Below, piece by piece: positions 1 to 11,260 of a DNA stretch of 64,000 nucleotides. Below the pieces are notes generated by a model. It had not been told where the DNA came from and ran no database searches. It saw only the letters and a list, made by a program, of their open reading frames with translations. Numbering within the stretch: the first letter of the stretch is position 1; every line of letters begins with the position of its first letter. This stretch comes from Nannobrachium achirus (Eukaryota > Chordata > Actinopteri > Myctophiformes > Myctophidae): positions 23,288,033 to 23,352,032 of the forward strand of contig OY997641.1 of NCBI GenBank assembly GCA_963921795.1, read 5' to 3'. Both the position numbers and the translations under genes were made by a program.

Positions 1-1143
1 GATTCGTTTTTCAAGTCAGTAAATAAAGTAACTTAACGAGTTACTTCAAAATGTAACGATACCCAACACTTATCAATATCATTCAACCAGAGGCGTCACT
101 TGGGTATGGCCATTGGCAGCGTCATTGCATGCATGGATTAATCTTTTTGTGCCTTCACCGTGTAAGACACCATGCAGTCATGTTGTAACTATAGCCATGT
201 GTCTGTCTGCCATACGTGATAAAGATAAAGAGAGTCAAGTGAGTTATCAATGTGTTACCTCACCAACAACAATTATAGTTTTCAATATTTGCAGTAAATG
301 GGTTACAACTCAAGATAACGTCAGGAACACAGTCAAACTTTATTATTCACTCTAAACTCTGACAAGTGAGTCTTCTTCTGTGACATGACATTCTATAGCT
401 GCAAACTTCTCCATTCCCATTGAAAAGCATTGCGATGTGGCCGTGCCCTTACAAGTAAAAGTCTGGAATTAAACTTGAATTTACTTGAATAAAAGTACAA
501 AAGTATTGGCATCAGAATGTACTCAAAGTACTAAAAGTAGAAATTAATCATTGTACAGAATGTCCCATTTCACAAGTTTTCAAATGCATAAAATGTCTAC
601 AAATCTTTTGAAAATGGCACTAGTGACACACATTTTCATAACATTCAGCCACTAGATGTCGCACTATTTGCAGTAAATGGGTACTATACGTTTAACACAG
701 GGGTCAGCAACGTTTTTGAAATGAAGTGCCATGTTTTTTATTTTTTAGATGGTCAGTGTGCCATGTCAACATCAATTCTAACTAGAAGTGCGATTTCATG
801 ATTCAACCAGTGGCTCTCATAGAGGGGTCAGGGGTCCCCAGGGGTCCTTGAGGTGATTTCAGGGATCCCTACAGGCCCTACTGGTTGTCATCAAACAGTC
901 CCTAGAGTTACATGTCTGTATCTCTGTCAGAATAGGGTTCCATTTGTACACTCTCTGAGATTCTCTGAGAGTGTACAAATGGAACCCTATTCAAATGGAA
1001 CCAAATGGACTGTTACTGGTCCAATTGTGTGCTCTCATAGTTATGAGACTCTGTGGCCTAATTCATACCAAATTGTAGGTCCTTGAAATTAAAACGTTTC
1101 AGAACTGCTGATCTCATCATCAGAGTTGTTTCTTTTCTTCTAG
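1..1143. other. Upstream flank, no supported gene
   Basis: Carries an AGTACTT-type fragment (484-545), a hAT-like remnant starting GGGGTCAGCAACGT (about 702-870), a strong hairpin (930-992) and the acceptor of exon 1144. The open frames at 113 and 853 show no domain. Confidence 0.4.
930..992. repeat. Hairpin with perfect 26-bp arms
   Basis: Arm GAATAGGGTTCCATTTGTAC followed by ACTCTC at 930-955 is inverted exactly at 967-992, with an 11-nt loop. Confidence 0.9.
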
Positions 1144-1242
1144 TCAAGAAGAGAGTGAATCCCAAAATGAGCAGTCAAGACATGAAGAATGCTGTGTCAG
1201 CCCAGGAGAAGGATGTGTCATCCCTGAAGACACAGAACTCAG
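1144..1242 (+). CDS. Array gene, first visible coding exon (99 nt, phase 1-1)
   Basis: A pyrimidine-rich acceptor ending TTCTAG precedes the exon, and GTGAATTC follows. The reading frame gives KKRVNPK, then MSSQDMKNAV and the array motif. The exon therefore fuses a unique 5' part to one array module. The ATG at 1167 (context AAAATGAG) could be the initiator if no upstream coding exon exists. The 127-nt gap to the next exon equals the short intron in every later unit, so this exon occupies the A position of the array. Confidence 0.5.
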
Positions 1243-1369
1243 GTGAATTCATGAGGTTTTGCTGAGAATAACGTATATCCAGTCAGTTTGACATGTGACC
1301 TCTCTCTATTTATATTTACTACATGTATTATTTAAATTAATGTAAACGTTTTAATGTGTGTGTTTATAG

Positions 1370-1411
1370 CCTTGAAGAATGATGTGTCATCCCTGAAGAC
1401 ACAGAACTCAG
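1370..1411 (+). CDS. Array gene exon, short two-heptad version (42 nt)
   Basis: Acceptor TTTATAG and donor GTGAATTC flank the exon. It encodes LKNDVSSLKTQNS. Compared with the 63-nt exons it lacks exactly 21 nt (seven codons) in the middle. Frame and heptad register are both preserved. It sits in the B position of its unit. Confidence 0.5.
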
Positions 1412-2668
1412 GTGAATTCATAATGTTTCGTTGGGAATAATGTATCCAGTCTGTTTGATACATGTATTATTTAAACTTCCGCTGAATCTAAAAAAAGTAG
1501 ATTTTTTTATTTATTTAGATTTTGATGATGTCATTGTGGGAATGCGCAATAAGCCAATTCATTTACTTAACTTACTGTACTTCCTTGCAATAAACTAGGA
1601 AGTGACTACACGGAAATGTGTATTATATATGTTACAGTTAGTTTGGGTAACTCAGATTGGACTGAATAAGCTGTCAAAGTAAAGAGCAAAGTTTTTTTTA
1701 CAATACACCCCCCAGTTATTAAAATATAAGCCTCTACCAAATGGTAGACACGTCGTTAATGTTAAAGGTGCATTTAATAGGATAATATGTTTAACTGATA
1801 GCTATAAAAATGAAACTTCTCCAGTTGATTACTTACATTAAAACAAACAAAAAATGTATTACAAATTTTCTGAAACTTTATTTTTAAATATGCAAATTAT
1901 GCATTATATGCGCAAAAAATGCCGAATCTTCATGTATTTTGGGGACATATATCTGAAGATTGGATTATGGCAAATTCAAAAATATTGTTTCATTTTCTTG
2001 ACATAATTAGTGACAAAACAAATATCAGATGATGAAATTTAGATAAGAGTTTACAGTTTACAGTTTAGGCATTTAGAAGACGCTTTTAATCCAAAGCGAC
2101 TTACAATAATCAGATAACATCACAATAATAAACAAGATAATATGTCAGTACATCAACAATATAACAAATGCAAATGGATATCTATCTAGAAAAAACACAA
2201 TATAATCAAAGTTCTAAAAAACCTAAAGAACAAAAACAAATGCTAACTAGCTTCATGTATGGTCATTGATTTTTTTCTGTAGTGCTAGGGGTTTATAATA
2301 TGTTGAACTTTGATAATTAGGGTTGAATAGGTGAACAGGTGTAGCTGTGTATGTTGATTGGACACTACTCTTTTACCACTGACAGACATCTCAACCGTTT
2401 CGTAGAGCATATTTTTTAAACAAGAAAAAAATCTTACTTTTAGAACTATATTTCAGCGTATATTATAATGACAAAGCATTCAATGTATCATAATAACAAC
2501 AATGAATGAGTAGAAGTTGTAATTATTCATAGTAAATAGTATGTTTTTAATACTTTAGTTTTACTTGCACTACCTTTACCATCAACGGACACATCTACCG
2601 TTTGGTAAAGCATGTTTTCAAAAAAATATTTGACCATTATTAGATTTACTTTTATTGCATTTTGTTAC

Positions 2669-3952
2669 ATATGCATGTGTGGGGGAGTTGCGCCCCCAGA
2701 AATAGTTATTATCTAAATTAAACCCCTCAGGTTCAACATATAGCACACAAGTTCGTTTTACATTAGTCAGGCAGAAACGGGTGTTACCAAAGTACAAAAG
2801 AATTCTTTATTTAACTTGGCAGATTCATCATCATTTCATCACCGACCTCATCATCATTACATTTCTTGGTCGTCAATAACAATAAAATGGGAACAGTGGA
2901 GTTATGAGTAAATCAACAATAAAACACTATCATACTGTCTAGGGGCTGGTGCTAAGAGCGAGGGGGGGGGGGGAAGGGACAGGTCGACCGTCCCAGGGAA
3001 GTGGTTCTCAAATTAACAAAGCAAAATCAAACAACTCAAACACAGCAAAATGACTCACAACCCTGGGCGGCCGTCCCTGTCCCAAACATAGGGCCCCTGC
3101 ACCATAGCCTGCAATAGAAAGACAATGGTGTTACAATAATTCAAACGAAACATAAATGGTGGCCATAACACTGGAGGCTAGGAACTGCCATTTGAAGACG
3201 GCTGTGTAGAACCGCACAACGCCGTGTCCTTTAACCGGCGGCAAGGTAGGAATGGAGGAAGAGTGGTACTTGTATCAGATCTTTGTTTCTGTATGGCGGG
3301 TGACCGTATGGTCGCAAAGCAGCAGTTTCAATGGCTCTGAAATAGGCAACAAGCGGCCCTATTAGTTTACCAGTTATACTGCATAAAGTTCACAGAAATA
3401 GGAACAGAGAGATGTACACCTACCACTTTAATGCGAGCGGCACTCACAGAATCCCGTCTGCGCAGCGGCCCCCGGGAGGATGTTAGTAACTGGAATAATA
3501 CAAATACAAAGCCCAATGTTTAATCTGGTGAACACACCAAACCAACATATACTGCGGAGAGGGAGGAATGTACACCTACCTAATGCGTGTGGCACTAAGT
3601 CGCCGCACCATAGGGCAGGAAGCTCCCGACAGAGCGTTTGTAGCAATAGCGCCACAGCTAAAAAGACAACACCCGCTCACAGTCAAGTTCAAGTTCACTA
3701 TGCAATGTACAAAGGGTATTTACTTGAACAGCAAAACCTGGGAACGTACCTTTACTGAGCAAATGAGTGTGTAGCTGGAGCCCATCAGGCCAGCGTGAGC
3801 TGGAGGGCACCTTCAGTGTGCCCCACCAGCAAGAGGAGACAACCATCTAACTCACAGCTGAAGACCATGCTGTTTAAATACTGGTTTCAATCAGGCAGCT
3901 AACAAGGGGGAGGAGGATGGGCAATGGGAACCGACGCCCATACTGCTACACA
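2669..3952. mobile_element. Unclassified 1.3-kb insertion in array unit a
   Basis: Later units read straight across this site (TTGTTGCATGTTCAG). Here about 1.28 kb lies between two ACAT copies, a possible 4-bp target duplication. The interior has a 12-13-bp G run near 2961, GC-rich blocks and diverged internal repeats around TGTACACCTACC at about 3413 and 3567. It could be a solo LTR, but I find no clear TG...CA ends. Open frames at 3428-3758 overlap on both strands and look non-coding. Confidence 0.4.
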
Positions 3953-4311
3953 TGTTCAGTAGCATCTCTGAGATGTCAGGAGTGTTTTTCTTGTGTCAGA
4001 TTTCGTCTGTGTCACATGACTTGGAAAGCATGGTGTGTGAAGTCACTGCACCCTCAGGTGGATAGTATTGGCCATCAAACACCTCAACCGAATGGTAGAG
4101 ATGGCTGAATGAGGTTGAGTTAATTTCAGCATTGTTTTCAATGAGAAATATGGACTTAAAATGTGCTCTACAATTTGGTTGAGCAAACCAATGTTTCTGA
4201 TGAGAATTACATTTCGTGACCTCCGCACTACAAATCTAAAATATATACATACGTAATTAAATTAATGTAAAACTTTCAATGCAACACTCTAGTTATATAT
4301 ATGTGTGTGCT

Positions 4312-4315
<4 letters not shown>

Positions 4316-4343
<28 letters not shown>

Positions 4344-4355
4344 GGGGGGGGGGGG
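4316..4355. repeat. (GT)n microsatellite ending in a 13-G run
   Basis: A GT tract runs to 4343, then an uninterrupted G run spans 4343-4355. It is absent from the equivalent place in later units. Confidence 0.9.
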
Positions 4356-4356
4356 T

Positions 4357-4476
4357 ACTAACAACTGTCCAGAGTGTGTGCTAGGTCAGCTAACATTCAA
4401 CTGTCCAGAGTGTGTGCTACTGTAGGTCAGCTAACTTTCAACTGTCCACAGTGTGTGCTACTGTAGGTCAGCTAAA
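4357..4476. repeat. 41-bp minisatellite, unit a (about 3 copies)
   Basis: The monomer is CATTCAACTGTCCAGAGTGT followed by GTGCTACTGTAGGTCAGCTAA. The first copy is shortened and the last carries CCACAG in place of CCAGAG. Confidence 0.8.
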
Positions 4477-4949
4477 AATGCAGGTCAACAGAGCCTTCCA
4501 CACCTGTATTCAACTGTGTCAATCACTGCGTCAGATGTCAGTGCATCTGTGTTCATCATACTCTCATCACAGATGGTTCTGCTAAGAATAACATGTGTAT
4601 CCAGTCTGTTTGACATGTGACCTCTATCTATTTATATTTACTACTAGTCCTGTACCTGGGGGTGTGCGATGAGGGATTGAATGTAGGTGTCTCAGTTAGT
4701 AAAGTAACCGAGACCGGTGTCACCACCAGAATAGTCACCATCGATGTCCAGTTGTGCAATACCTGTTGTATATGTCAGTCTGGCTGGCTCTCTTTTATTC
4801 TCATATATTTTTGTTCCGTGTCCAGGCCAGTCAGTGATGTAATGTCCAAATTTGGGCACTGTAGTCATGTCAGTCAGTGATGTCAGTTGGGCATTGTTGA
4901 CTTCAGTTGGGCATTGTTACCATGGTGGAAACACTTTAGTTTAGTACAG

Positions 4950-4987
4950 CCTTGAAGAATGCTGTGTCAGCCCTGAAGACACAGAAC
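4950..4987 (+). pseudogene. Degenerate array exon lacking its splice donor
   Basis: After the acceptor GTACAG the exon starts as the others do, with an in-frame 21-nt deletion (AVSA then LKTQN). It then breaks off after AGAAC. The last 4 nt, the GTGAATTC donor and about 57 nt of intron are missing, so intron sequence CTCTCTCT follows directly. It is probably never spliced in. Confidence 0.5.
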
Positions 4988-5057
4988 CTCTCTCTATTTA
5001 TATTTATTACATGTATTATTTAAATTAATGTAAAAGTTTTAATTAATGTGTTTAAAG

Positions 5058-5120
5058 CCTTGAAGAATGCAGTGTCAGCCCAGGAGAAGGATGTGTCATC
5101 CCTGAAGACACAGAACTCAG
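5058..5120 (+). CDS. Array gene exon A, unit b (63 nt)
   Basis: This is a full 63-nt exon in frame 1-1 with donor GTGAATTC. The acceptor is the weaker TTTAAAG, against TTTACAG in later units. The only exon change is GCT to GCA (Ala, silent). The 127-nt intron to the next exon is preserved. Confidence 0.5.
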
Positions 5121-5990
5121 GTGAATTCATGAAGTTTTGCTGAAAATAACGTATATCCAGTCGGTTTGACATGTGACCTCTCTCTATTTATATTTACTAC
5201 ATGTATTATTTAAATGAATTTAAAAGTTTTAATTCATGTCTTTATAGCCTTGAAGAATGCTGTATCAGCCCAGGAGAAGTAGCGGCGCAGTTAAGGAGAA
5301 CGATACTTCAGTTCTGGAAAGAAGCACCAAAATTTTACAGAGTGTACCTCTTGGGTCATTCTTTAGAAAAATCACATTAGACACTTAATTTTCAAAATGG
5401 CTGCCAGTTTTAAAGATGGCCGCCTTTTCGGATATGTTTTACAGGACGCCAGCCAGTTAATATCGAATTTTCATAATATTAAAGTTGTTTTGTAGGTTTT
5501 AAAACATCCTGAGTTCATTTATTACACTTTTAAAGCAGCCAGAATAACCTTTCTGACTTTTGGTTGGGGTCTTTCCTCACCTGGGACCCCCCAGACAGAC
5601 CCCTGAGCCTATTTCAGTAATCGCTCTGCTCCTGCTCCAGAACAATGTTAAATTAGATCTGAAATATGCTCTGAAATAAAAAATGACTAGTAGCAAATAA
5701 CAGAGGTCTTCCACGGGGGGTCCGGGACCCCTGGGGGATCCTCAGAGCTACTACAGGGGGCCTGCCAAATCTCTTTTTTTTTTTTTGAAACTTCGAATGT
5801 TTTTATGTATCCTAGTTTTATTGTACTTTGATGGTTTATTAGTATTCTCAGTATTATTTATAATGTTTTTTTGTGTTAAACAGTTATGGTTGACAGCTGT
5901 TACTGCAGGGATTGCAATAATGAAGGTATTGCAACTTTTCACTTTGGGCGCAGAACAACATTTCCATTTATTGCACTGCACTCACACTGA

Positions 5991-5991
<1 letters not shown>

Positions 5992-6047
<56 letters not shown>
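5992..6047. repeat. (CA)n microsatellite
   Basis: About 27 CA units within the left arm of the foldback transposon. The matching place in the right arm has only a short ACACACAC tract, so the array expanded after the arms formed. Confidence 0.95.
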
Positions 6048-6048
<1 letters not shown>

Positions 6049-6133
6049 CTTTGTTATTGTCACCCCAAAACCCTCACCTTATTAGAGCCCATGGTCAATT
6101 ACGCCCAAAGAGATTCACTACAATACAGTAATT

Positions 6134-6691
6134 TCAGACATGCAGGATATATTCGTCTTCATCATCATCATCTTCAATGTCCAACCTAATAGTGTTGACA
6201 CAGTTTCCACCATAGCATAGAGTGAAAGGCAGGTTATTTAAGCAGCTGCACCGTCCCTTACAACCTGCTTTGCAGACACATTTGATGAGCTCAAGTACTG
6301 CCTTTGGAGCAGGGAGAGCAAGAAACCTGACTGGAATATACCCTCCACTCTCTGAATTCCATCTATTTTCTTCAATTGGTGGAAGCACAGGGTATGGTAT
6401 GGTCAGGTATGATTTATCCTGCATTGTGACAGAGTTGGCGCGGAGGTAATGTGGTAGCAGTGCAGCACGAGTTGGATGTAGCATCTCACCCTCCAAGTTC
6501 TTTGACAGAAATAGTTCCCATCTGAGTAATCCCAGGGTTGTTGGACCTTTTGAACTGTAAACATGGCATGCAAAATGTTCCGACTGCAATGTTGATGGAA
6601 GCTCACCATTTATAAGCTCAGGAGGAATGGCCAATGACCTTGCCAAGGTCCTTGAAGCGGTTAATGGCTTGGTCATCATCATCATCATCAA
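6134..6691 (-). CDS. Cys-rich ORF inside the foldback transposon (185 codons), unrecognised
   Basis: The ORF starts in the unpaired centre and reads outward through the left arm. It opens with a simple Met run (from ATGATG repeats), then has ordinary composition. The C-terminal third contains ALPAPKAVLELIKC followed by closely spaced cysteines of the form C-x-C-x3-C-x3-C-x-C, suggesting a small metal-binding tail. It ends in an acidic D/E run. The right arm encodes a related peptide on the + strand (7000-7260). It is probably a remnant of the protein encoded by an autonomous relative. I know no function for it. Confidence 0.35.
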   Translation of the reverse strand: MMMMMMTKPLTASRTLARSLAIPPELINGELPSTLQSEHFACHVYSSKGPTTLGLLRWELFLSKNLEGEMLHPTRAALLPHYLRANSVTMQDKSYLTIPYPVLPPIEENRWNSESGGYIPVRFLALPAPKAVLELIKCVCKAGCKGRCSCLNNLPFTLCYGGNCVNTIRLDIEDDDDEDEYILHV

Positions 6692-6999
6692 GTAGGCATT
6701 GACCCATGTCTTTTTGGTGATTCCAACAAATGTTCATCCCCAGTCAGCACCTGAAAAACTATGTACGCAAAGGAACCCTTGACATTTGTAACATCCAATA
6801 ACTTGAACTCACTTGAATATATAAATTTCCTTTTTTTGTACCGGAGGCAAGGACTTGATAAGGAATCGGGGTATCAGCCTCTTCATGTGTTTGCACTTCC
6901 TCAAAATCATGTCCCTTGATGAAGGTATCCTATTATGATGCCTACTTTGTCATACCTGACAAATTGCCCTGAGCTTCCATCAATTGAAAAAAAAAATAG

Positions 7000-7260
7000 A
7001 TGGAATTCAGAGAGTGGAGGGTATGTCCAGTCAGGTTTCTTGCCCTCCCTGCTGCAAAGGCAGTACTTGAGCTCATCAAATGTGGCTGCAAAGCAGGTTA
7101 CAAGGGACGGTGCAGCTGCTCAAACAATAACCTGCCTTGCACTCTCCTCCCTGCAAATGCTATAGTGGAAACTGTCAACACTATTAGGGAGCCAAGGGAG
7201 GACATGTATAGTAGTGAATTTCTTTGGGTACAATTGACCGTGAGCTCTTTAAGAGGATAG
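7000..7260 (+). pseudogene. Mirror copy of the Cys-rich ORF in the right arm
   Basis: This segment encodes the same motif as the left-arm ORF (ALPAAKAVLELIKC, then spaced cysteines), reading outward to the right, but its reading frame and ends differ. It shows that each inverted arm carries the 3' end of one ancestral coding sequence. Confidence 0.3.
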
Positions 7261-8040
7261 GGTGCGGGTTTTGGGGTGACGATAACAAAGAGGTGTGTGT
7301 GTTGTGTTGTCAGTGTGAGTGCAGCGCAATAAATGGACATGTTAGACTGCGTGCCCAAAGTGAGAAGTTGCAATACCTTAATTATTGCAATCCCTGCAGT
7401 AACACCTGTGAACTGTCTAACACAAAAATGTAATAAATAATACTGAGAAAATAAAAACAGTTAAAAAAAAGAAAAGAACTTCCCCATCAAGATTCGGCAG
7501 GCCCCCTGTAGTAACTCTGAGGACCCCCTAGGGGTCCCGGACCCCCTGTGGAAGACCCCTGGGTATTTGCTACTACTCATTTTTGCTTTCAGAGCCCAGT
7601 TACAACAACTTTAATGCTTCAGTTATGATCTAATTTAACATTGCTCTGGAGCAGGAGCAATGCGATTACTGAGATAGGCTCAGGGGTCTGTTTGGGGGGT
7701 CCCAGGTGAGGAAAGACCCCAACCAAAAGTCAGAAAGGTTATTCTGGCTGCTTTAAAAGTGTAATAAATGAACTCAGGATGTTTTAAAACCTACAAAACA
7801 ACTCTAATATTATGAAAATCGGACATTAACTGGCTGGCGTACTGTTCAGAGGCAGCCATCTTGGAAACATGGCAGCCATTTTGATTTTTCAGTGTCTAAT
7901 GTGTTTTATCATAGGAACAACCCCTAAGGAGTACTTGTGAAAAGTTTTAGGTTTCTTTCCACTTCTGAAGTATTTTAGTGCAAAAATGCATTTATCTGCC
8001 CCGCTAAAGGATGTGTCATCCCTGAAGACACAGAACTCAG

Positions 8041-9664
8041 GTGAATTCATAACGTTGTGTTGGGAATAATGTATCCAGTCTGTTTGATACATGTATTATT
8101 TAAACTTCTGCTGAATCTAAAAAAAAGGAGATTTTTTTTTATTTTGATTTTGATGATGTCATTGTGGGAATGCGCAATAAGCCAATTCATTTACTGAACT
8201 TACTGTACTTCCTTGCACTAAACTAGGAAGTGACTAAAAGGAAATGTGTATTATATATGTTACAGTTAGTTTGGGTAACTCAATACACCCCCCAGTTATT
8301 AAAATATAAGCCTCTACCAAATGGTAGACATGTCGTTAATGTTAAAGGTGCATTTAATAGGATAAAATGTTTAACTGATAGCTATAAAAATGAAACTTCT
8401 CCAGTTGATTACTTACATTAAAACATACAAAAAATGTATTACCAGTTTTCTGAAACTTTATTTTTAAATATGCAAATTATGCATTATATGTGCAAAAATG
8501 CAGAATCTTCATGTATTTTGGGGACATATATCTGAAGATTGGATAATGGCAAATTCAAAAATATTTGAACATTTACATTTACATTTTCTTGACATAATTA
8601 GTGACAAAACAAATATCAGATGATGAAATTTAGATAATATGTTGAACTTTGATAATTAGGGTTGAATAGGTGAACAGGTGTATGTTGATTGGATACTACT
8701 CTTTTACCACTGACAGACATCTCAACCGTTTCGTAGAGCATATTTTTTAAACAAGAAAAAAATCTTACTTTTAGAACTATATTTCAGCGTATATTATAAT
8801 GACAAAACATTCAATGTATCATAATAACAACAATGAATGTGTAGAAGTTGTAATTATTCATAGTAAATAGTATGTTTTTAATACTTTAGTTTTACTTGCA
8901 CTACCTTTACCATCAACGGACACACCTACCGTTTGGTAAAGCATGTTTTCAAAAAAATATTTGACCATTATTAGATTTATTTTTATTGCATTTTGTTGCA
9001 TGTTCAGTAGCATCTCTAAGATGTCAGGAGTGTTTTTCTTGTGTCAGATTTCCTCTGTGTCACATGACTTGGAAAGCATGGTGTGTGAAGTCACTGCACC
9101 CTCAGGTGATTAGTATTGGCCATCAAACACCTCAACCAAATGGTAGAGATGGCTGAATGAGGTTGAGTTAATTTCAGCATTATTTTCAATGAGAAATATG
9201 GACTTAAAATGTGCTCTACCATTTGGTTGAGCAAACCAATGTTTCTGATGAGAATTACATTTCTTGACCTCCGCTCTACAAATCTAAAATATACATACGT
9301 AATTAAATGAATGTAAAACTTCCAATGCAACGCACTAACATTCAACTGTCCAGAGTGTGTGCTACTGTAGGTCAGCTAACATTCAACTGTCCAGAGTGTG
9401 TGCTACTGTAGGTCAGCTAACATTCAACTGTCCAGAGTGTGTGCTACTGTAGGTCAGCTAACATTCAACTGTCCACAGTGTGTGCTACTGTAGGTCAGCT
9501 AACAATGCAGGTCAACAGAGCCTTCCACACCTGTATTCAACCGTGTCAATCACTGCGTCAGACGTCAGTGCATCTGTGTTCATCATACTCTCATCACAGA
9601 TGGTTCTGCTAAGAATAACATTATGTGTATCCAGTCTGTTTGACATGTGACCTCTATCTATTTA
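8041..9664 (+). repeat. Array unit b, intron portion up to the Helitron nest
   Basis: Closely matches the long intron of later units and continues at 26372 after the inserted block. Taking out 5280-8009 and 9665-26371, the distance from exon A at 5058 to exon A at 26761 is 2266 bp, against 2305-2356 bp in intact units. The open frame at 9091-9345 recurs in every unit and is not a gene. Confidence 0.75.
9339..9502. repeat. 41-bp minisatellite, unit b (4 copies)
   Basis: Four direct copies. The last has CCACAG. Confidence 0.9.
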
Positions 9665-9959
9665 TTAAGTGTGCCTGCCATGCAATGGCAAAACACTTAT
9701 TGTAATCCGCCATACTTAATTAATGATAATAATAACTAGAAAAGAAAATTTCCAAGAAATTTTAAGTGTGCCTGCAGCTCGCTAAGTCTGTGCAACCTTG
9801 TGTAGCGGTTGGTGTTAGCATTAGCGTTACATTTTTTAACATTAGCATTTTTTGCATAAGCTTTAACATTATGGTTCTTCATATGACACCACCCACAGCC
9901 ATTTCGACTAATTAGTGGCGTTTTGGCGCATTTTTGGCCGTTATCACGGGTCGCACTTT

Positions 9960-10352
9960 AACGAGTTTTTTTGAGAAAAAATTGTTTTGTGAGAAAAAAA
10001 TTGTTTTGTGAGAAAAAAAAAAGTTTTTTTGAGAAAAAAAAATTGAGGAAAAAAAATTTTTTGAGAAAAAAAAATTGAGAAAAAAAATTTTGAGAAAAAA
10101 AAATTGAGAAAAAAAATTGAGAAAAAAAATTTGAGAAAAAAAAATTTGAGAAAAAAAAAATTTGAGAAAAAAAAATTGAGAAAAAAAAATTGAGAAAAAA
10201 AATGTTGAGAAAAAAATGTTGAGAAAAAAATTGAGAAAAAAAAAATTGAGAAAAAAAAATTGAGAAAAAAAAAATTGAGAAAAAAAACTTTTTGAGAAAA
10301 AAACATTTTTGAGAAAAAAAATTTGAGAAAAAAAAAATTGAGAAAAAAAAAG
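9960..10352. repeat. Purine-rich minisatellite of GAGAAAAAAAATT units
   Basis: About 390 bp of imperfect 9-17-bp units with strong strand asymmetry (A/G on +). The Phe-rich open frames on the minus strand here come from the repeat. Confidence 0.85.
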
Positions 10353-11255
10353 AATTATGATACCAGCCGCGAGTCTGTACCAAGCCCCCAGAACCCAGGG
10401 CTAGATTTGAAGCAGCCCCGATGGTGGCCAAAGTTGGAACTGCAGCCTAAACGCGCATTTTGGCCCCGCCCCCTCTCCACTCCAGACTGTGAGCGGAGAG
10501 CAGCGTGACGTCATTTGTGGTCTCGAATAGTGGCCAATTTCCCCCAGAATGCACCTGGATTAGCTACATGCTAGCACGTAGCCGTTGCTTCAAAACGCCA
10601 CTGAGCACTTGCATTGAAATGATAGTGGGGGCGGGGCTCGTCCGCTCTCTATTTTATATATACTCTATGGTCTGTACGACAAACGGTTCATGAGTTATAG
10701 AGGCACTTCCTGTTTGGCGAAGGACACTTCCTGTTACAGAGGGGGCGGGGCTTAATCAATTACAGCTCATCCCTATTGGCCGGAAAAAGACCAAAGTTGT
10801 GTGTGCATTTTAAAGTTTAAATCACGTTGCTAGGCAAAAGTATGGCAGAGTTATGTGGCGCCAAGGTTTCTGGTTTTTTTTCGGAGTCCCCCATTCTAAG
10901 TCAATGGGGTTTTTGGGCGTCGTTTTTTGCGAATTACATCGCAATCGTATCGCGGATCGGAAAGAAAAGCAATAGCACACCATTCCCGGCCGAGCCGCAC
11001 ATTTTGATGTATATATTGCGGGGGTGGCGTAAATTGTGCGGCAGTTATTACGTGCCGAAGTTTCCCCCATTCTAAGTCAATGGGGTTTTTTGGCGTCGTT
11101 TTTTGCGAATTACGTCGCAATGGTAACGCGGATCGGAAAGAAAAGTAATAGCACACCATTCCCGGCCGAGCCGCACGTTTTGATGTATATATTGCGGCGG
11201 TGGCGTAAATTGTGCGGCAGTTATTACGAGCAGAAATTTGCAAGAACATTACTTA
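10353..11255 (-). repeat. Helitron-family internal sequence
   Basis: Contains two copies of a segment with GCGGCTCGGCCGGGAATGGT (inverted) and GTAATAACTGCCGCAC, also found at 18.1, 19.1, 24.3, 25.3 and 25.5 kb. No coding capacity is supported. The open frames on both strands are reverse-complement shadows of this repeat. Confidence 0.6.
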
Positions 11256-11260
11256 CTTAC
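11256..11260. repeat. Target-site duplication, left (CTTAC)
   Basis: Identical to 18020-18024 on the other side of the LTR element. Five bp is typical of Ty3/gypsy integration. Confidence 0.85.

Larger units (their letters stand above)
1412..4949 (+). repeat. Array unit a, intron portion, with two insertions
   Basis: This is homologous to the long intron of the later units. The homology is broken by an insertion at about 2046-2297, which carries the GACGCTTTTAATCCAAAGCG motif common in fish dispersed repeats, and by another at about 2669-3952. Without these two, the B-to-B distance is about 2.34 kb, equal to the other units. No gene is seen. Confidence 0.6.
5280..8006. mobile_element. Foldback-like DNA transposon with about 1-kb inverted arms
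   Basis: The ends are TAGCGGCGCAG and, inverted, TAGCGGGGCAG, flanked by the 3-bp target duplication AAG. The left arm (5280 to about 6400) is matched in reverse complement by the right arm (about 6940-8006). Shared blocks include a GGGTCCGGGACCCCT segment, the ATTGCAATAAT block and the segment encoding the Cys-rich peptide. About 0.5 kb of centre is unpaired. No transposase is visible. A 3-bp duplication would fit PIF/Harbinger- or CACTA-like groups, but I cannot assign a superfamily. Confidence 0.65.
5248..8040 (+). pseudogene. Array gene exon B split by a 2.7-kb transposon
   Basis: The exon's first 32 nt (5248-5279) and last 31 nt (8010-8040) together equal the 63-nt exon. Between them lies a transposon (5280-8006) plus a 3-bp duplication AAG (5277-5279 and 8007-8009). 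The acceptor and donor each survive, 2.8 kb apart. The exon can only be lost or skipped, and skipping keeps the frame. Confidence 0.65.

Noticed and set aside
5785..6189. 134-codon + strand frame with a His-Thr run
   Set aside because: Runs through the CA microsatellite of the foldback arm; not conserved in the mirror arm.
9944..10431. Two long Phe-rich open frames on the minus strand
   Set aside because: They are translations of the GAGAAAAAAA minisatellite and have no non-repeat content.
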